Origin: Chitinophaga jiangningensis
GTDB lineage: Bacteria; Bacteroidota; Bacteroidia; Chitinophagales; Chitinophagaceae
Length of the DNA: 64,000 bases
Assembly: GCF_900142605.1 (NCBI RefSeq)
Contig: NZ_FRBL01000001.1
Span: 248,001-312,000, forward strand
Direction of reading: 5' to 3'
In this document: piece by piece, positions 27,802 through 37,378 of the stretch
Layout: each line of letters opens with the position of its first letter
How positions within the stretch are numbered: the stretch's first letter is position 1
Made by a program: the position numbers and the translations under genes
The notes under the pieces: model-generated
Seen by the model: only the letters and a program-made list of their open reading frames with translations
What the model was told of the DNA's origin: nothing
Databases searched by the model: none

Positions 27802-27957
27802 ACTTATCCTGCCTAAATTAGTAAGCATTTCAGTTCTTATAATTATCCATTTCTTATAATTTCGCACGCTGATACTTTCGGAATCATTCAGAAAGCTGAA
27901 ATTGTAAACTATACCTCGTTGATCCGGACACTATACTTTCACTTAAGTAAAAAAACA

Positions 27958-30900
27958 ATGAAATCTCTATTTACCTTACTCGGGGTACTATCCTGTGTCT
28001 TTCTTTATGCGCAAACGCCACCTAAACTTTCAGAGGTTATTCCGCCTTCTCCACAGGCTTCCCAGATGATCCGGTTCGGAGAATACAAAGTGGCACATAA
28101 TACCGGAGTTCCGGAAATCAGCATTCCGCTATATACAATCAAAACGGGTTCCTTGGAATACCCGATAGCTATCAGCTACCACGGCAGTGGTATCAGAGTG
28201 AACGATGAAGCAGGTAATGTTGGGCTTGGATGGATGTTAACAGCAGTAAAATCCGTTAGCCGCATCGTGAACGGCTTACCGGATGATGGACCTGGCGGCA
28301 TGCTGCTCAATCCAATAAAAAGACAAACCGAAATCGATCCCACATTGGACAACTCTTACATTTTTGCGGGAGCAGAAGGCTTGCTCGATACAGAAAGAGA
28401 TGTTTATGTGTTTAGCACAGGTACAACAAATGGCAAATTTGTTTTTAAAAATGATGGTACCACTTTTCAGATTCCGATGACGCTGGCAAAAATCTCCTCA
28501 GATATACTGTCGTTAAATGGTGGCTTCACTATTGAAGATGCCAACGGTAACAAATTTGCATTCAGATCGGCAGAATACACCAGTTACGACAGAAGTCATT
28601 TTGCGTCCTCATTTATGCTGGATAGTATCATCTCAGCGGACAGGCGGGATACCATTACCTTTCAATATACCAGGGAGAAGTCAACTTTCGTTATAGACAG
28701 AAGTAACAGTGCGGCCATCGGACCGAAATGTGATTTGTCCATTGTCAATGGCCAGGTACAACAGATTGAAAAAGACCAGCCAGGATTCAATTTTTATACG
28801 ACCAAACAAACCCAGTATCAGCAGTTAACCCTGAGTAGTATTCACTTTAGATCTGGAAAAGTGGAGTTTGTAAAATCAGCGACAGCCCGGCAGGATAATG
28901 ACCATGATTATTTTACCAATATGCTGGTATATTCAAAAGACCCGCTTACTGGCAGTTATACTCAGATAAAAAATGTAGCTTTTAACCAAAGTTATTTTGA
29001 AAGTGGGGGAACTACGTCAAATCCTTGGGACAAATACCGGTTGAAATTGGATAACGTCACCATTTATGGAAAAAATAACACCAAAGGTGAGGTATATACT
29101 TTTGGGTACAATACTATGATGCTGCCGCTCAAAACCAGCTATGCAGTGGACCTTTGGGGTTATTACAATGGTAAGACATCGAATTTCTCCTACCTGCAGC
29201 GGGAAGAGAATATTTCTTATAAAGGTAGGCTCTACAATGTTGGTGATGCCGACCGAAGCTTTTCAGAACTATATTTGAAAGCCTGTCAATTGAATAAAAT
29301 CACCTATCCTACCGGAGGCTACACTACCTTTGAGTTTGAGCCTAATCGCCTTTTAAACAATCGTACTTCTCAGGTACCGAGAAGTGAGAAAGTGACAGCA
29401 TTTTCTGGTGAGCAGGGGTATGAAAAAGTATCTAAACAATTAAGCGTTCCTGTTACCGAAGATGCATTGATCAAAGTTGAAATTTTTACAAAAACCAATA
29501 CGCGTTGCATTGTAAAACTTAAGAATGTTACAACTGGTACGGAAACTTCCATTACACCCAACTATCCCGGGGACCTCGAACGCACCTTTAGCACTACGGT
29601 ACCCACCACTTTATTAGCAGGTAATAACTATCAACTGTACGCTGAGGCACTGTCTCCAGCAGGTGGAACGGGCATCACCGGCTCATCTGCCAGTATAGAA
29701 GTAAGCTGGTCCGAAACAGTGGATGTAGAGGACATTGCCTACGCAGGTGGACTACGTATAAGATCCACTCAAAATTTTGACATGGACAACAAGCAGGCAG
29801 GTAAACGGGTGTATAAATACGGTACAGGAGAAAATAATTATGGTTTGGCAATCATGCCGGCCTATTTCATCAACAATCGTTTCTGGAAGGAACAAAATCA
29901 TTGGATCGGACTTGCTGCTCCCGAGTTTAATATTTTGTGTCACAATTGCATTTGGACGGACAGGCAATATTCTTCTTCCTCCAATTACCAGGTTACCTTG
30001 TATAACGGCTCTACCGTTATATATCCAGAAGTCACCATTTATGATTATGACCAAAATATGGTGCCTAATGGCAAAACGGTATATCAATACAATACTTTAT
30101 CTGACAAATTTGTAGAATTGCCTTATACTTTTTCGCTGGCGCAAACCAATACCTACTGGCAGGAAAGCAACTTAACAGATGAATCCCATTACCAGTACAA
30201 GGACGGACAGTTTTCCCTCATTCATAGAAAACAATATTTCTATCAGCCCCTCAAACAGGATTTGCTATACAACCTGAAAGTAAGTTACAAGGGTACAGTA
30301 ACAGGTTGTGGTGCAAATAGCAGCATTTGGTGGTTTTGGGCGGAATACCCTATCGAAACAGGTTTTGAGCCACTCGTAAGAACAAGGGAGGAAACAATTA
30401 CTCCAGCAGGAACCTTGACTAACGAAACAATTTTGACTTATGGAGATGCTACCGGCATGCTGTTATCCGCTCAGCAAACGAGTAACAGTGACGGTAAAAT
30501 CAATCTTTCCAGTTTCAAATACCCATTAGACCTGACATTACAGGGAAGTCTGGAAAATGCCAGATTGCAAATGGTAAAGCAGCATATGCTATCACAGCCA
30601 TTGCAAATACAATTTTTCAAGGACGGACTAAATACCTATTCCGAGAGCACTTCATTCACAAATCTTGGGAATGAAAAAATAGTTCCAATTAAAAAGCAGT
30701 TCAGTTATGGACAATCGTCCAGTCCAATTATACAAAGCTTCACTTATTCTTCCGATGGTTTGCTTTCTTCACAATCCAAGGAAAATGATGTAGTCCAGTC
30801 TTACCTATGGAATTATAATTCGCAATATCCAACTGCTAAAATAATTGGAGCAAATGCCGATCAGGTGGCACATTCGTCTTTTGAAAGTGATAATAAAGGC

Positions 30901-31368
30901 AATTGGAGCTACACTGGATTGCCGATAGACGATGCTACTGCTCCTACTGGCAGCAGATGTTATTCACTTTTTTCGGGAAATATTTCCAGGGAAAATCTTG
31001 ATCCGACTGTCTCCTACATTGTTTCATACTGGGTAAAAGATAATGCCCCTCTTAATATTTCAGGAACTACAGGTACGATTCAAAAAGGCATTACCTGCAA
31101 AGGCTGGACTATGTTTTTGCATCATGTTTCCGGACAAAGTAGTATTGCTATTACAGGTACTGCAACAATTGACGAATTACGATTGTATCCTGAGCAAGCT
31201 AGAATGAATACCTATACATATCTTCCACTAGTCGGCATCACCAGTGTTTGCGACCAGCGAAATCAAATCATTCATTATATCTATGATGATCTAGGTCAGC
31301 TATTCCAGGAAACAGATACAGAAGGAAATATTCTGAAACAGTACGAGTACCGGTTTAGCCAGCAATAA
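27958..31368 (+). CDS. Large secreted RHS/YD-repeat-like protein
   Basis: 1136 residues from ATG 27958, which opens a good signal peptide (MKSLFTLLGVLSCVFLYAQ); a start at 27919 would place 13 polar residues before it. The N-terminal third is like Bacteroidota RHS proteins (GVPEISIPLYTIKTGSLEYPIAISYHGSGIRV, GNVGLGWML). A carbohydrate-binding-like beta domain may occupy about 980-1090 (SSFESDNKGNWSY...). The end has a single YD repeat (IHYIYDDLGQLFQETDTEGN) and stops without a polymorphic toxin domain or T9SS tag. Codon use is more A/T-rich than in neighbours. Confidence 0.75.
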   Translation: MKSLFTLLGVLSCVFLYAQTPPKLSEVIPPSPQASQMIRFGEYKVAHNTGVPEISIPLYTIKTGSLEYPIAISYHGSGIRVNDEAGNVGLGWMLTAVKSVSRIVNGLPDDGPGGMLLNPIKRQTEIDPTLDNSYIFAGAEGLLDTERDVYVFSTGTTNGKFVFKNDGTTFQIPMTLAKISSDILSLNGGFTIEDANGNKFAFRSAEYTSYDRSHFASSFMLDSIISADRRDTITFQYTREKSTFVIDRSNSAAIGPKCDLSIVNGQVQQIEKDQPGFNFYTTKQTQYQQLTLSSIHFRSGKVEFVKSATARQDNDHDYFTNMLVYSKDPLTGSYTQIKNVAFNQSYFESGGTTSNPWDKYRLKLDNVTIYGKNNTKGEVYTFGYNTMMLPLKTSYAVDLWGYYNGKTSNFSYLQREENISYKGRLYNVGDADRSFSELYLKACQLNKITYPTGGYTTFEFEPNRLLNNRTSQVPRSEKVTAFSGEQGYEKVSKQLSVPVTEDALIKVEIFTKTNTRCIVKLKNVTTGTETSITPNYPGDLERTFSTTVPTTLLAGNNYQLYAEALSPAGGTGITGSSASIEVSWSETVDVEDIAYAGGLRIRSTQNFDMDNKQAGKRVYKYGTGENNYGLAIMPAYFINNRFWKEQNHWIGLAAPEFNILCHNCIWTDRQYSSSSNYQVTLYNGSTVIYPEVTIYDYDQNMVPNGKTVYQYNTLSDKFVELPYTFSLAQTNTYWQESNLTDESHYQYKDGQFSLIHRKQYFYQPLKQDLLYNLKVSYKGTVTGCGANSSIWWFWAEYPIETGFEPLVRTREETITPAGTLTNETILTYGDATGMLLSAQQTSNSDGKINLSSFKYPLDLTLQGSLENARLQMVKQHMLSQPLQIQFFKDGLNTYSESTSFTNLGNEKIVPIKKQFSYGQSSSPIIQSFTYSSDGLLSSQSKENDVVQSYLWNYNSQYPTAKIIGANADQVAHSSFESDNKGNWSYTGLPIDDATAPTGSRCYSLFSGNISRENLDPTVSYIVSYWVKDNAPLNISGTTGTIQKGITCKGWTMFLHHVSGQSSIAITGTATIDELRLYPEQARMNTYTYLPLVGITSVCDQRNQIIHYIYDDLGQLFQETDTEGNILKQYEYRFSQQ

Positions 31369-31376
31369 ATATTACT

Positions 31377-31408
31377 AAACAGCCAGGATATAAACTTCCT
31401 GGCTGTTT
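31377..31408. terminator. Bidirectional terminator
   Basis: AAACAGCCAGGA / TCCTGGCTGTTT, 12-bp perfect stem, 8-base loop, between the convergent RHS-like and M28 genes. Confidence 0.85.
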
Positions 31409-31418
31409 CACTTCCGGA

Positions 31419-32348
31419 TTATTTCACCTCTGTATAATGTATCAATGGTATTTCCATCGCCCTATTAATCAATTGAATTTCCAGGTTAATAATCGACTCC
31501 TCTGATTGCGCCTGTAACTTAGGAGCATCATCGGTTGGCTTGTGGTAATCATCATGCCCGCCGGTATGGAAAAACAATACCGGTACCTGGTGCATGTAAA
31601 AGTTATGATGGTCTGACGCACCCTTGCCAGCTGCATCTGTAAAAAACTTAATGCCAGGCTGCGTTACACCTTTAAATACTTCCGGCCATTCCTGCGCGGA
31701 GCCAAAGCCACCGATACCAATACCTCTTTCGGGATTATAGCGCCCAATCATATCCATATTTAACATGAAATGCACGTTAGCCAATGGCTGTAGCGGATTA
31801 TTCGTGTAGAATTTAGAACCTTGTAATCCCAGTTCTTCCCCGCCAAATGCAATGAAAAGGAAGTTAAACGGCTCTTTTTGTGCGTTTTTAGTGTAATAAC
31901 GCGCCAGTTCGAGTAAGCCCGCCACACCGGATGCGTTATCATCTGCACCGTTGTGAATCTGCCCAACCGGATACTTCCCGTCGAATAAGCCGGCGGTACC
32001 CAGGTGATCGTAGTGTGCACCAATCACTATCGTACGTGCGGCACCGTTATCCAGGAATCCGATCACGTTACGACTCGGAATACTCTTGTGTGCATTGCGG
32101 TCGAACGTAAAGTCCTGGAAGTAGCTGCCGCTATTGACAGGCTGCAGGCCCAGTTTACGGAATTGTTTGGCTACAAAGTTACTGGCAGTAGTGCTGCCTT
32201 TTTCTGCGGTTCCCCTTCCTTTGAGTTTGTCGGAAGCAAGGTAGTTCACTGTTTGCTGAATTCGTTTGGCAGACGGTAAGGTATCCTGTGCATGTGCGTT
32301 CACCAGCAATCCCAGTGCACATATCCCTGTCAATAAACACTTTTTCAT
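31419..32348 (-). CDS. Secreted M28-family zinc aminopeptidase
   Basis: 309 residues with signal peptide (ending NAHAQ). The dinuclear zinc ligands are in order: His in GAHYDHLG (about 117), Asp in NGADDNASG (about 140), the Glu pair in GGEELG (about 174), Asp in LNMDMIGR (about 203) and His in TGGHDDYHKPTDD (near 275). M28 exopeptidases remove N-terminal residues from peptides, so this one probably serves peptide feeding in the periplasm. The protein is compact, without an added PDZ or PA domain. A terminator on its 5' side separates it from yidC. Confidence 0.92.
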   Translation of the reverse strand: MKKCLLTGICALGLLVNAHAQDTLPSAKRIQQTVNYLASDKLKGRGTAEKGSTTASNFVAKQFRKLGLQPVNSGSYFQDFTFDRNAHKSIPSRNVIGFLDNGAARTIVIGAHYDHLGTAGLFDGKYPVGQIHNGADDNASGVAGLLELARYYTKNAQKEPFNFLFIAFGGEELGLQGSKFYTNNPLQPLANVHFMLNMDMIGRYNPERGIGIGGFGSAQEWPEVFKGVTQPGIKFFTDAAGKGASDHHNFYMHQVPVLFFHTGGHDDYHKPTDDAPKLQAQSEESIINLEIQLINRAMEIPLIHYTEVK

Positions 32349-32372
32349 GCTGCAATTAAATAAATAAAAAAG

Positions 32373-32399
32373 AGAAGGCTTCCGAACCGGAAGCCTTCT
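32373..32399 (-). terminator. Terminator of yidC
   Basis: 11-bp stem AGAAGGCTTCC / GGAAGCCTTCT, loop GAACC; on the minus strand it is followed by CTTTTTTATT. It lies 34 bases past the yidC stop. Confidence 0.9.
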
Positions 32400-32432
32400 G
32401 CTAAAAAATATGACTGAATAGTTCAGAAAATA

Positions 32433-34280
32433 TTACTTTTTGTTACGCTGGTTCTGCTGCATGTCAGCCTGACGCTTCTGCATTTCTTCCAGTTTCTCCT
32501 GCCATTTTGATTTCTGTACAGGTTTCTTTTTATTTTCCTGGATCTGCGCGTGGATCTTAGCTTCGCTGATAACGAATTTCTGGATCACGAACTGCAGGAT
32601 AATAGAGATCAGGTTGGACAGGAAGTAGTAGAATGTAAGTGCGGCTGCGGTTCTGTTGAAGATACCGAGGAACATCAGCGGCATTACATATGGCATATAC
32701 TTCATTACCGGATTGCTCTGGTCAGCCATTCCACGGTTGTAGAAGGCCAGCATGAAGCTGGTAGCAGTCATCAGCAGGGTGAATAAGCTCACATGGTCGC
32801 CATAGAACGGAATGTTAAATGGCAGGTGCATGATGGAATCGTAGGTGGATAAGTCGGTAGCCCACAGGAAGCTTTCCTGGCGCAGCTCAATGCTGGATGG
32901 GAAGAAGCTGTACATCGCTACCAGGATCGGTAATTGCAGCAGGGCTGGTAAACAACCTCCGAGCGGGTTTACACCGGCGCTCTTGAAGAGTTTCATTTGT
33001 TCCACACCGAAAGTCTGCTGGTCATCACCATATTTCGCTTTCAGTTCATCAATTTCAGGTTTCAGCACTTTCATCTTCGCCTGTGAAACATAGCTCTGGT
33101 AAGTAAACGGAGCAATGATCAAACGGATGAACAGGGTGAGGAGAATAATGATGATGCCATAGTTGTGAATAAATCCGCTCAGGAAGTTAAACACCGGAAT
33201 GATGATCCATTTGTTCACATACTTCACGAAGGCGAAGATGCCGGAACCCAGCGGAATGATTTTTTCCAGGCCGAGGTCAAATGACTTCAGTGTTTTATAG
33301 TGGTTAGGACCGTAGTAGATTTCAATAGGGAAAGAGAAATCTGCGGAACGATCGTAAGGAATCTGCAGGGTGGTGTAAGTTTGCCCAACAATATTCGCAC
33401 TTTCAGGTACTTTGGTATTGATATCTGCGCTGGCGAAATCTGCTTTTTTAGCGATCAGCGTAGTATTGAAAAACTGTTGTTTTACGCTCACCCATTTCAG
33501 TTCATCGCTCAGTTTTTCGTGTGCGGAACGTTGCAGGGTAAAGTAGTCATGTTTTTCTTTTTTGGTCATGTAGTGCACCTGGTTGTTCAGGCGTTCGTTC
33601 TGCATGTCCAGCTCCTGCTTGTCGTTTTGTGAATTCCATTGCAGGGTCAGGAATTTCTGGCTGCCAGGAAGGATGTTCTGGAAACCAACGGCGTGAATAT
33701 CATAATCTACTACGTAGCTGCCTGGTTTCAGGAGGTATACAAATTCCAGGTAAGCACCGTTGGCAGCGGTAAGGCGGTAAGAGATCGCCTTTTGATCACC
33801 GGCCAGTTGCTGCGGAGCAGCAGCAGTGAAAAACAGGTCAGCACTTTGCAATGTTTTGTTGGCGTTGGCAGGTACTTCAACAGACAGGCGGTTGAAGGAA
33901 CCGTTTGCCAGCATCAGCGGCTGACCATCATGCGTTTTAAAATCTTTCAGCTGTACGGATACAGGCTGACCACCTTTATTAGAGAAAGTAATTTTTACAA
34001 CATCATTTTCCAGAACGGTAGTTTGCTCGGTACCAACAGCTGCGGCAGCGAAAGCACCGTATTCTCCGGAAAGCTGCGCCTGGTGGGCTGAATCGAGCTG
34101 AGTACCAGCCAGGTTAGCTACTGTATCAGTAGGTACCGTTTTTGGCTTGTTCACAAGGGCGATGGAATCTTGTATGGCCTTTTCTTTGGCTGCGTTTTGC
34201 TGCTGCTTATTATTCAGGAAGATGTAACCAACCAGCAACACGCCCAAGAGTAAAAAGCCAATAACCGAATTTCTATCCAT
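32433..34280 (-). CDS. yidC: Membrane protein insertase YidC
   Basis: 615 residues; inserts and folds proteins of the inner membrane, alone or with Sec. N-terminal span (SVIGFLLLGVLLVGYIF), a large periplasmic beta domain (about 60-360), then the conserved five-span core (about 365-580) with YQSYVSQAKMKVLKPEIDEL in the cytoplasmic loop, NPLGGCLPALLQLPILVAMY and a final basic tail (KKPVQKSKWQEKLEEMQKRQ). ATG at 34280 is chosen over an in-frame TTG three codons upstream. Confidence 0.97.
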   Translation of the reverse strand: MDRNSVIGFLLLGVLLVGYIFLNNKQQQNAAKEKAIQDSIALVNKPKTVPTDTVANLAGTQLDSAHQAQLSGEYGAFAAAAVGTEQTTVLENDVVKITFSNKGGQPVSVQLKDFKTHDGQPLMLANGSFNRLSVEVPANANKTLQSADLFFTAAAPQQLAGDQKAISYRLTAANGAYLEFVYLLKPGSYVVDYDIHAVGFQNILPGSQKFLTLQWNSQNDKQELDMQNERLNNQVHYMTKKEKHDYFTLQRSAHEKLSDELKWVSVKQQFFNTTLIAKKADFASADINTKVPESANIVGQTYTTLQIPYDRSADFSFPIEIYYGPNHYKTLKSFDLGLEKIIPLGSGIFAFVKYVNKWIIIPVFNFLSGFIHNYGIIIILLTLFIRLIIAPFTYQSYVSQAKMKVLKPEIDELKAKYGDDQQTFGVEQMKLFKSAGVNPLGGCLPALLQLPILVAMYSFFPSSIELRQESFLWATDLSTYDSIMHLPFNIPFYGDHVSLFTLLMTATSFMLAFYNRGMADQSNPVMKYMPYVMPLMFLGIFNRTAAALTFYYFLSNLISIILQFVIQKFVISEAKIHAQIQENKKKPVQKSKWQEKLEEMQKRQADMQQNQRNKK

Positions 34281-34304
34281 GAAATGCAATTAAAATTTAG
34301 GCAG

Positions 34305-34312
34305 CAAAGGTA
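34305..34312 (-). promoter_or_regulatory. -7 promoter box for yidC
   Basis: TACCTTTG on the minus strand, 24 bases before the yidC ATG. The -33 region is not consensus. Confidence 0.55.
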
Positions 34313-34414
34313 ATCCTTTTTCTGGCAAAGCCGATAAAGAGTACCGGCCGCGGTGGCTTTTTTTGAAGATTGTTTATTAAAGAATTGTTAAAAGCGGCCT
34401 TATCGGGTGGCTGG

Positions 34415-34439
34415 CCAATGACACCTTCGGTGTCATTGG
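34415..34439. repeat. Single intergenic hairpin with TTC loop
   Basis: Perfect 11-bp arms CCAATGACACC / GGTGTCATTGG with loop TTC. It has the same loop style as the paired elements, but I found no third copy of the boundary word. Confidence 0.7.
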
Positions 34440-34512
34440 TGTGGATGCCGTGCTGCGCACGGGGGCTGGGTCTTACTGGCGGTAGGGTGGGGTTCCTGCG
34501 GGTATTGGTGTT

Positions 34513-34523
34513 TTAGGGAGATG
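34513..34523 (+). repeat. Dispersed intergenic word, copy 3
   Basis: TTAGGGAGATG in the yidC-pyrG gap, followed by TAAAT as in copy 1's neighbourhood on the opposite strand. Confidence 0.6.
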
Positions 34524-34705
34524 TAAATGCTCCGGTAGGTTCCGTAACCTGAAAGGTCCTGCTGTTGTAGGTTTGCACGCGGGGAAGATGTAACCGCCGG
34601 CTTTATACCCGCCGGTGCAGTTTTACAGCCAGCAGCGGCTTCATCGCGCGAAGCGCGAAACAAACACCAGCACAATCGAAGGTTTTGCTACAAAATCAAA
34701 TGTAA

Positions 34706-34741
34706 AAGGCCGGAAAAAGGACTTATCCTCTTTCCGGCCTT
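34706..34741 (-). terminator. Terminator of pyrG
   Basis: AAGGCCGGAAA / TTTCCGGCCTT stem, 14-base loop; followed on the minus strand by TTACATTTG. It lies 48 bases past the pyrG stop. Confidence 0.75.
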
Positions 34742-34788
34742 CAATAATATCTATATAAATAAAAAATATTATATAAAGATAAGATGGC

Positions 34789-36438
34789 TTATTTAGCTAC
34801 GGCTTCTTCGTTCATTTTAGCTTTTCCGTTTTTGCTTTCGGCGTAAGCTTTAGCTGCACCGATGAAAGCAACGAAAATAGGCGAAGGGCTTTCTACAGTG
34901 CTTTTCAGCTCCGGATGGAACTGAGAACCCACGAAGAAAGGATGGTTAGGGAGCTCAATCATCTCTACCAGCCCGGTATCCGGGTTTTTACCGGAAGGTA
35001 CCATACCGGCATCCTCGAAAGCCTGCAGGTATTCGTTGTTGAACTCGTAACGATGACGGTGTCTTTCACTGATCATAGTGCTGCCGTAGATCTCCGCGGC
35101 TTTGGAGCCAGGAAGAAGTTCACAGGCGTAAGCACCGAGGCGCATTGTACCACCTTTGGCGGTCACTTTTTTCTGCTCTTCCATGAGGTTGATTACCGGG
35201 TGAGCGGTATCAGGATTCATTTCTACGGAGTGCGCATCTTTCCAGCCGAGTACGTTGCGGGCATATTCCACCACGCTCATCTGCATACCCAGGCATATAC
35301 CGAAGAACGGCAGGTTATTTTCGCGGGCATATTGAATAGCAGTGATTTTACCTTCAATACCACGATGACCAAATCCTGGTGCTACCAGTAAACCATCGAG
35401 GTTTTTCAGCTTTTCACATACATTTTCAGGTGTCAGGTGCTCAGAGTGGATATTTTGTACCACTACTTTGCAATCGTTAACAGCACCGGCATGGATAAAT
35501 GATTCCAGGATAGATTTGTAAGCATCCTGTAATTCCACGTATTTACCGATCAAACCGATGGTAACTTTAGATTTAGGATATTTTAATTTATCCAGGAACT
35601 CGCGCCACTTAATCAGCTCTGGTTCTTTTTCGATAGGCAGCCCCAGTCTTTTCAGCACAGAAACATCGAGTTTCTCACGCAGCATTTCCAGCGGCACTTC
35701 GTAAATGGTAGGGCAGTCGTTCGCTTCGATTACTGCATCCACCTGAACATTACAGAAGAGCGCGATTTTCTTTTTCAGATCGCGGTACATAGGTTCTTCT
35801 GTACGACAAACGATGATATCAGGATGTACACCATACTCGCTGAGCAAACGCACGGAGTGTTGTGTAGGCTTGGTTTTGAGCTCTTTCGCTGCACGCAGGT
35901 AAGGGATCAGCGTGAGGTGCACCACCAGGCAATCCTGTTCGCCCAGTTCCCACTGAAGCTGGCGAACCGCCTCAATGTAGGGGAGCGACTCAATGTCGCC
36001 CACAGTACCGCCCAACTCAGTAATAACGATATCATATTTACCGTCTTTGCCGAGCAGGAGTATGCGACGTTTGATTTCATCGGTGATATGCGGGATAACC
36101 TGTACGGTTTTACCCAGATATGCCCCTTCCCTTTCCTTATTGATCACTGTTTGATAAATGCGACCGGTAGTCACGTTGTTTGCCTGAGATGTAGGAATAT
36201 TCAGGAAACGCTCGTAGTGTCCCAGATCGAGGTCGGTTTCGGCACCATCTTCCGTTACATAACATTCCCCGTGCTCATATGGGTTTAATGTTCCAGGATC
36301 CACATTGATATACGGATCGAACTTCTGAATAGTCACTCTAAAGCCGCGTGCCTGCAATAGTTTAGCCAGCGAGGCGGCTATAATTCCTTTACCCAAAGAA
36401 GATGTAACACCTCCCGTTACGAAGATATATTTTGCCAT
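34789..36438 (-). CDS. pyrG: CTP synthase (glutamine-hydrolysing)
   Basis: 549 residues from ATG 36438 (MAKYIFVTGGVTSSLGKG, the standard opening). Amination of UTP to CTP with ATP and glutamine. The synthetase domain (1-270) has the GKG loop and DPYINVDPGTLNPYEHGE. The class I glutamine amidotransferase domain (about 300-530) has the nucleophile Cys in GICLGMQ and the His/Glu pair in FHPELKS. A longer frame to 36516 would start inside the untranslated leader at a TTG and is not used. The leader can fold (see 36461-36520). Confidence 0.97.
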   Translation of the reverse strand: MAKYIFVTGGVTSSLGKGIIAASLAKLLQARGFRVTIQKFDPYINVDPGTLNPYEHGECYVTEDGAETDLDLGHYERFLNIPTSQANNVTTGRIYQTVINKEREGAYLGKTVQVIPHITDEIKRRILLLGKDGKYDIVITELGGTVGDIESLPYIEAVRQLQWELGEQDCLVVHLTLIPYLRAAKELKTKPTQHSVRLLSEYGVHPDIIVCRTEEPMYRDLKKKIALFCNVQVDAVIEANDCPTIYEVPLEMLREKLDVSVLKRLGLPIEKEPELIKWREFLDKLKYPKSKVTIGLIGKYVELQDAYKSILESFIHAGAVNDCKVVVQNIHSEHLTPENVCEKLKNLDGLLVAPGFGHRGIEGKITAIQYARENNLPFFGICLGMQMSVVEYARNVLGWKDAHSVEMNPDTAHPVINLMEEQKKVTAKGGTMRLGAYACELLPGSKAAEIYGSTMISERHRHRYEFNNEYLQAFEDAGMVPSGKNPDTGLVEMIELPNHPFFVGSQFHPELKSTVESPSPIFVAFIGAAKAYAESKNGKAKMNEEAVAK

Positions 36439-36460
36439 AAAAACTAAAATTCTGCCTGAA

Positions 36461-36520
36461 TTACTTGACCTATTATGGGGGAAGTGCCGGATTGCTTTTG
36501 GTGTGTTACCTGTCAAGTAA
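36461..36520 (-). promoter_or_regulatory. Possible folded leader of pyrG
   Basis: A 9-bp inverted repeat TTACTTGAC (36461-36469) / GTCAAGTAA (36512-36520) encloses 42 bases in the 5' untranslated region, about 23 bases before the start codon. A weaker GGAAGT / ACTTCC pairing can nest beside it. It may control translation or transcript elongation of pyrG; no known riboswitch family is recognised. Confidence 0.4.
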
Positions 36521-36539
36521 ACTACTTCCGAAGGTCATG

Positions 36540-36569
36540 CAAAGTTACAAAAATTTGCTTCGCACCCAA
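36540..36569 (-). promoter_or_regulatory. Consensus promoter of pyrG
   Basis: On the minus strand, TTG (36569-36567), exactly 19 bases, TAACTTTG (36547-36540). This gives a leader of about 95 bases. Confidence 0.8.
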
Positions 36570-36856
36570 GTTTTTATCTCAATTTGACCATCAGACGACG
36601 GTCCGAAAGGCTGAAATCCGCCACGGCTAATGCATGCCTGTATTGAATTCCGGTAGATTTTGATAAACACAAAAATTATACGCACTGCAAACGGTTATCA
36701 TTCAAAAATTGCGACCAAAACAAGAGAATATCATAACCATATAGGAGTGTCAGGTAAACAAATTTTAAAAATTGTACCTTAACAGAATACTATCTTTTAT
36801 AATACTACAGCGCAATAGATCTTATATTGTAAATTTGCGTCCGAAATACATTAAAG
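36570..36856. other. Divergent intergenic region pyrG / thioesterase
   Basis: Together with the pyrG leader this is a 418-base gap without genes. Apart from the two promoters it is A/T-rich; I see nothing else in it. Confidence 0.6.
36830..36837 (+). promoter_or_regulatory. -7 promoter box for the thioesterase
   Basis: TAAATTTG, 19 bases before the start codon; no clear -33 TTG. Confidence 0.5.
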
Positions 36857-37375
36857 ATGACTTTAACGCCTAAACGAGCGCAGGACTCCCTGATTCAAAT
36901 GACTGAGCTGGTACTCCCCAACGATACCAATACTTTTGGTAACCTCATGGGTGGACGCCTCATGTATTGGATGGATATCGCCGCTGCGCTGTCGTGCATG
37001 AAACATTGCGCCGCACCTGTTGTAACTGCTTCTGTAGATAATATCTCCTTCGAAAATCCCATTAAACTGGGCAACGTAGTACATATTGAAGCCAAAGTAA
37101 GCCGTGCATTCAACACTTCCATGGAAGTACACATGCGCGTTTGGGGAGAAGACCCGGTACAACAATACCGCTATAAATCCAATGAAGCATTCATGACGTT
37201 TGTAGCCCTGGACCCTAACGGTAACTCCCGGCCGGTGCCAGCCATTACGGTTGACACAGAAGAAGAAAAAAAATTATATGATGGTGCACTGCGTCGCAGG
37301 CAGCTTCGCCTGATCCTTGGTGGTAAAATGAAACCGGAGGATGCGGAAGAGCTGAAAGCATTATTCAATATCTAA
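36857..37375 (+). CDS. Acyl-CoA thioesterase (hotdog fold, YciA/ACOT7-like)
   Basis: 172 residues; hydrolyses acyl-CoA to free acid and CoA in the cytoplasm. The hotdog signature is ELVLPNDTNTFGNLMGGRLMYWMDIAAALS, with the catalytic region around NTFGN and the central helix following. VTASVDNISFENPIKLGNVVHIEAKVSR and NEAFMTFVALD are the core strands. The basic C-terminal tail (RRRQLRLIL) is common in Bacteroidota members. Single gene followed at once by a chain of hairpins. Confidence 0.92.
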   Translation: MTLTPKRAQDSLIQMTELVLPNDTNTFGNLMGGRLMYWMDIAAALSCMKHCAAPVVTASVDNISFENPIKLGNVVHIEAKVSRAFNTSMEVHMRVWGEDPVQQYRYKSNEAFMTFVALDPNGNSRPVPAITVDTEEEKKLYDGALRRRQLRLILGGKMKPEDAEELKALFNI

Positions 37376-37378
37376 CTT

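Larger units (their letters stand above)
34281..34788. other. Intergenic gap between yidC and pyrG
   Basis: No gene seen. It holds the yidC promoter box, an 11-bp hairpin at 34415-34439, a smaller CCGTGC-tgc-GCACGG hairpin just after it, one copy of the dispersed 11-mer, a TCGCGC-gaa-GCGCGA hairpin near 34655, and the pyrG terminator. Confidence 0.6.

Noticed and set aside
27919..27957. Upstream start for the RHS-like protein
   Set aside because: The signal peptide begins cleanly at 27958; upstream residues would disturb it.
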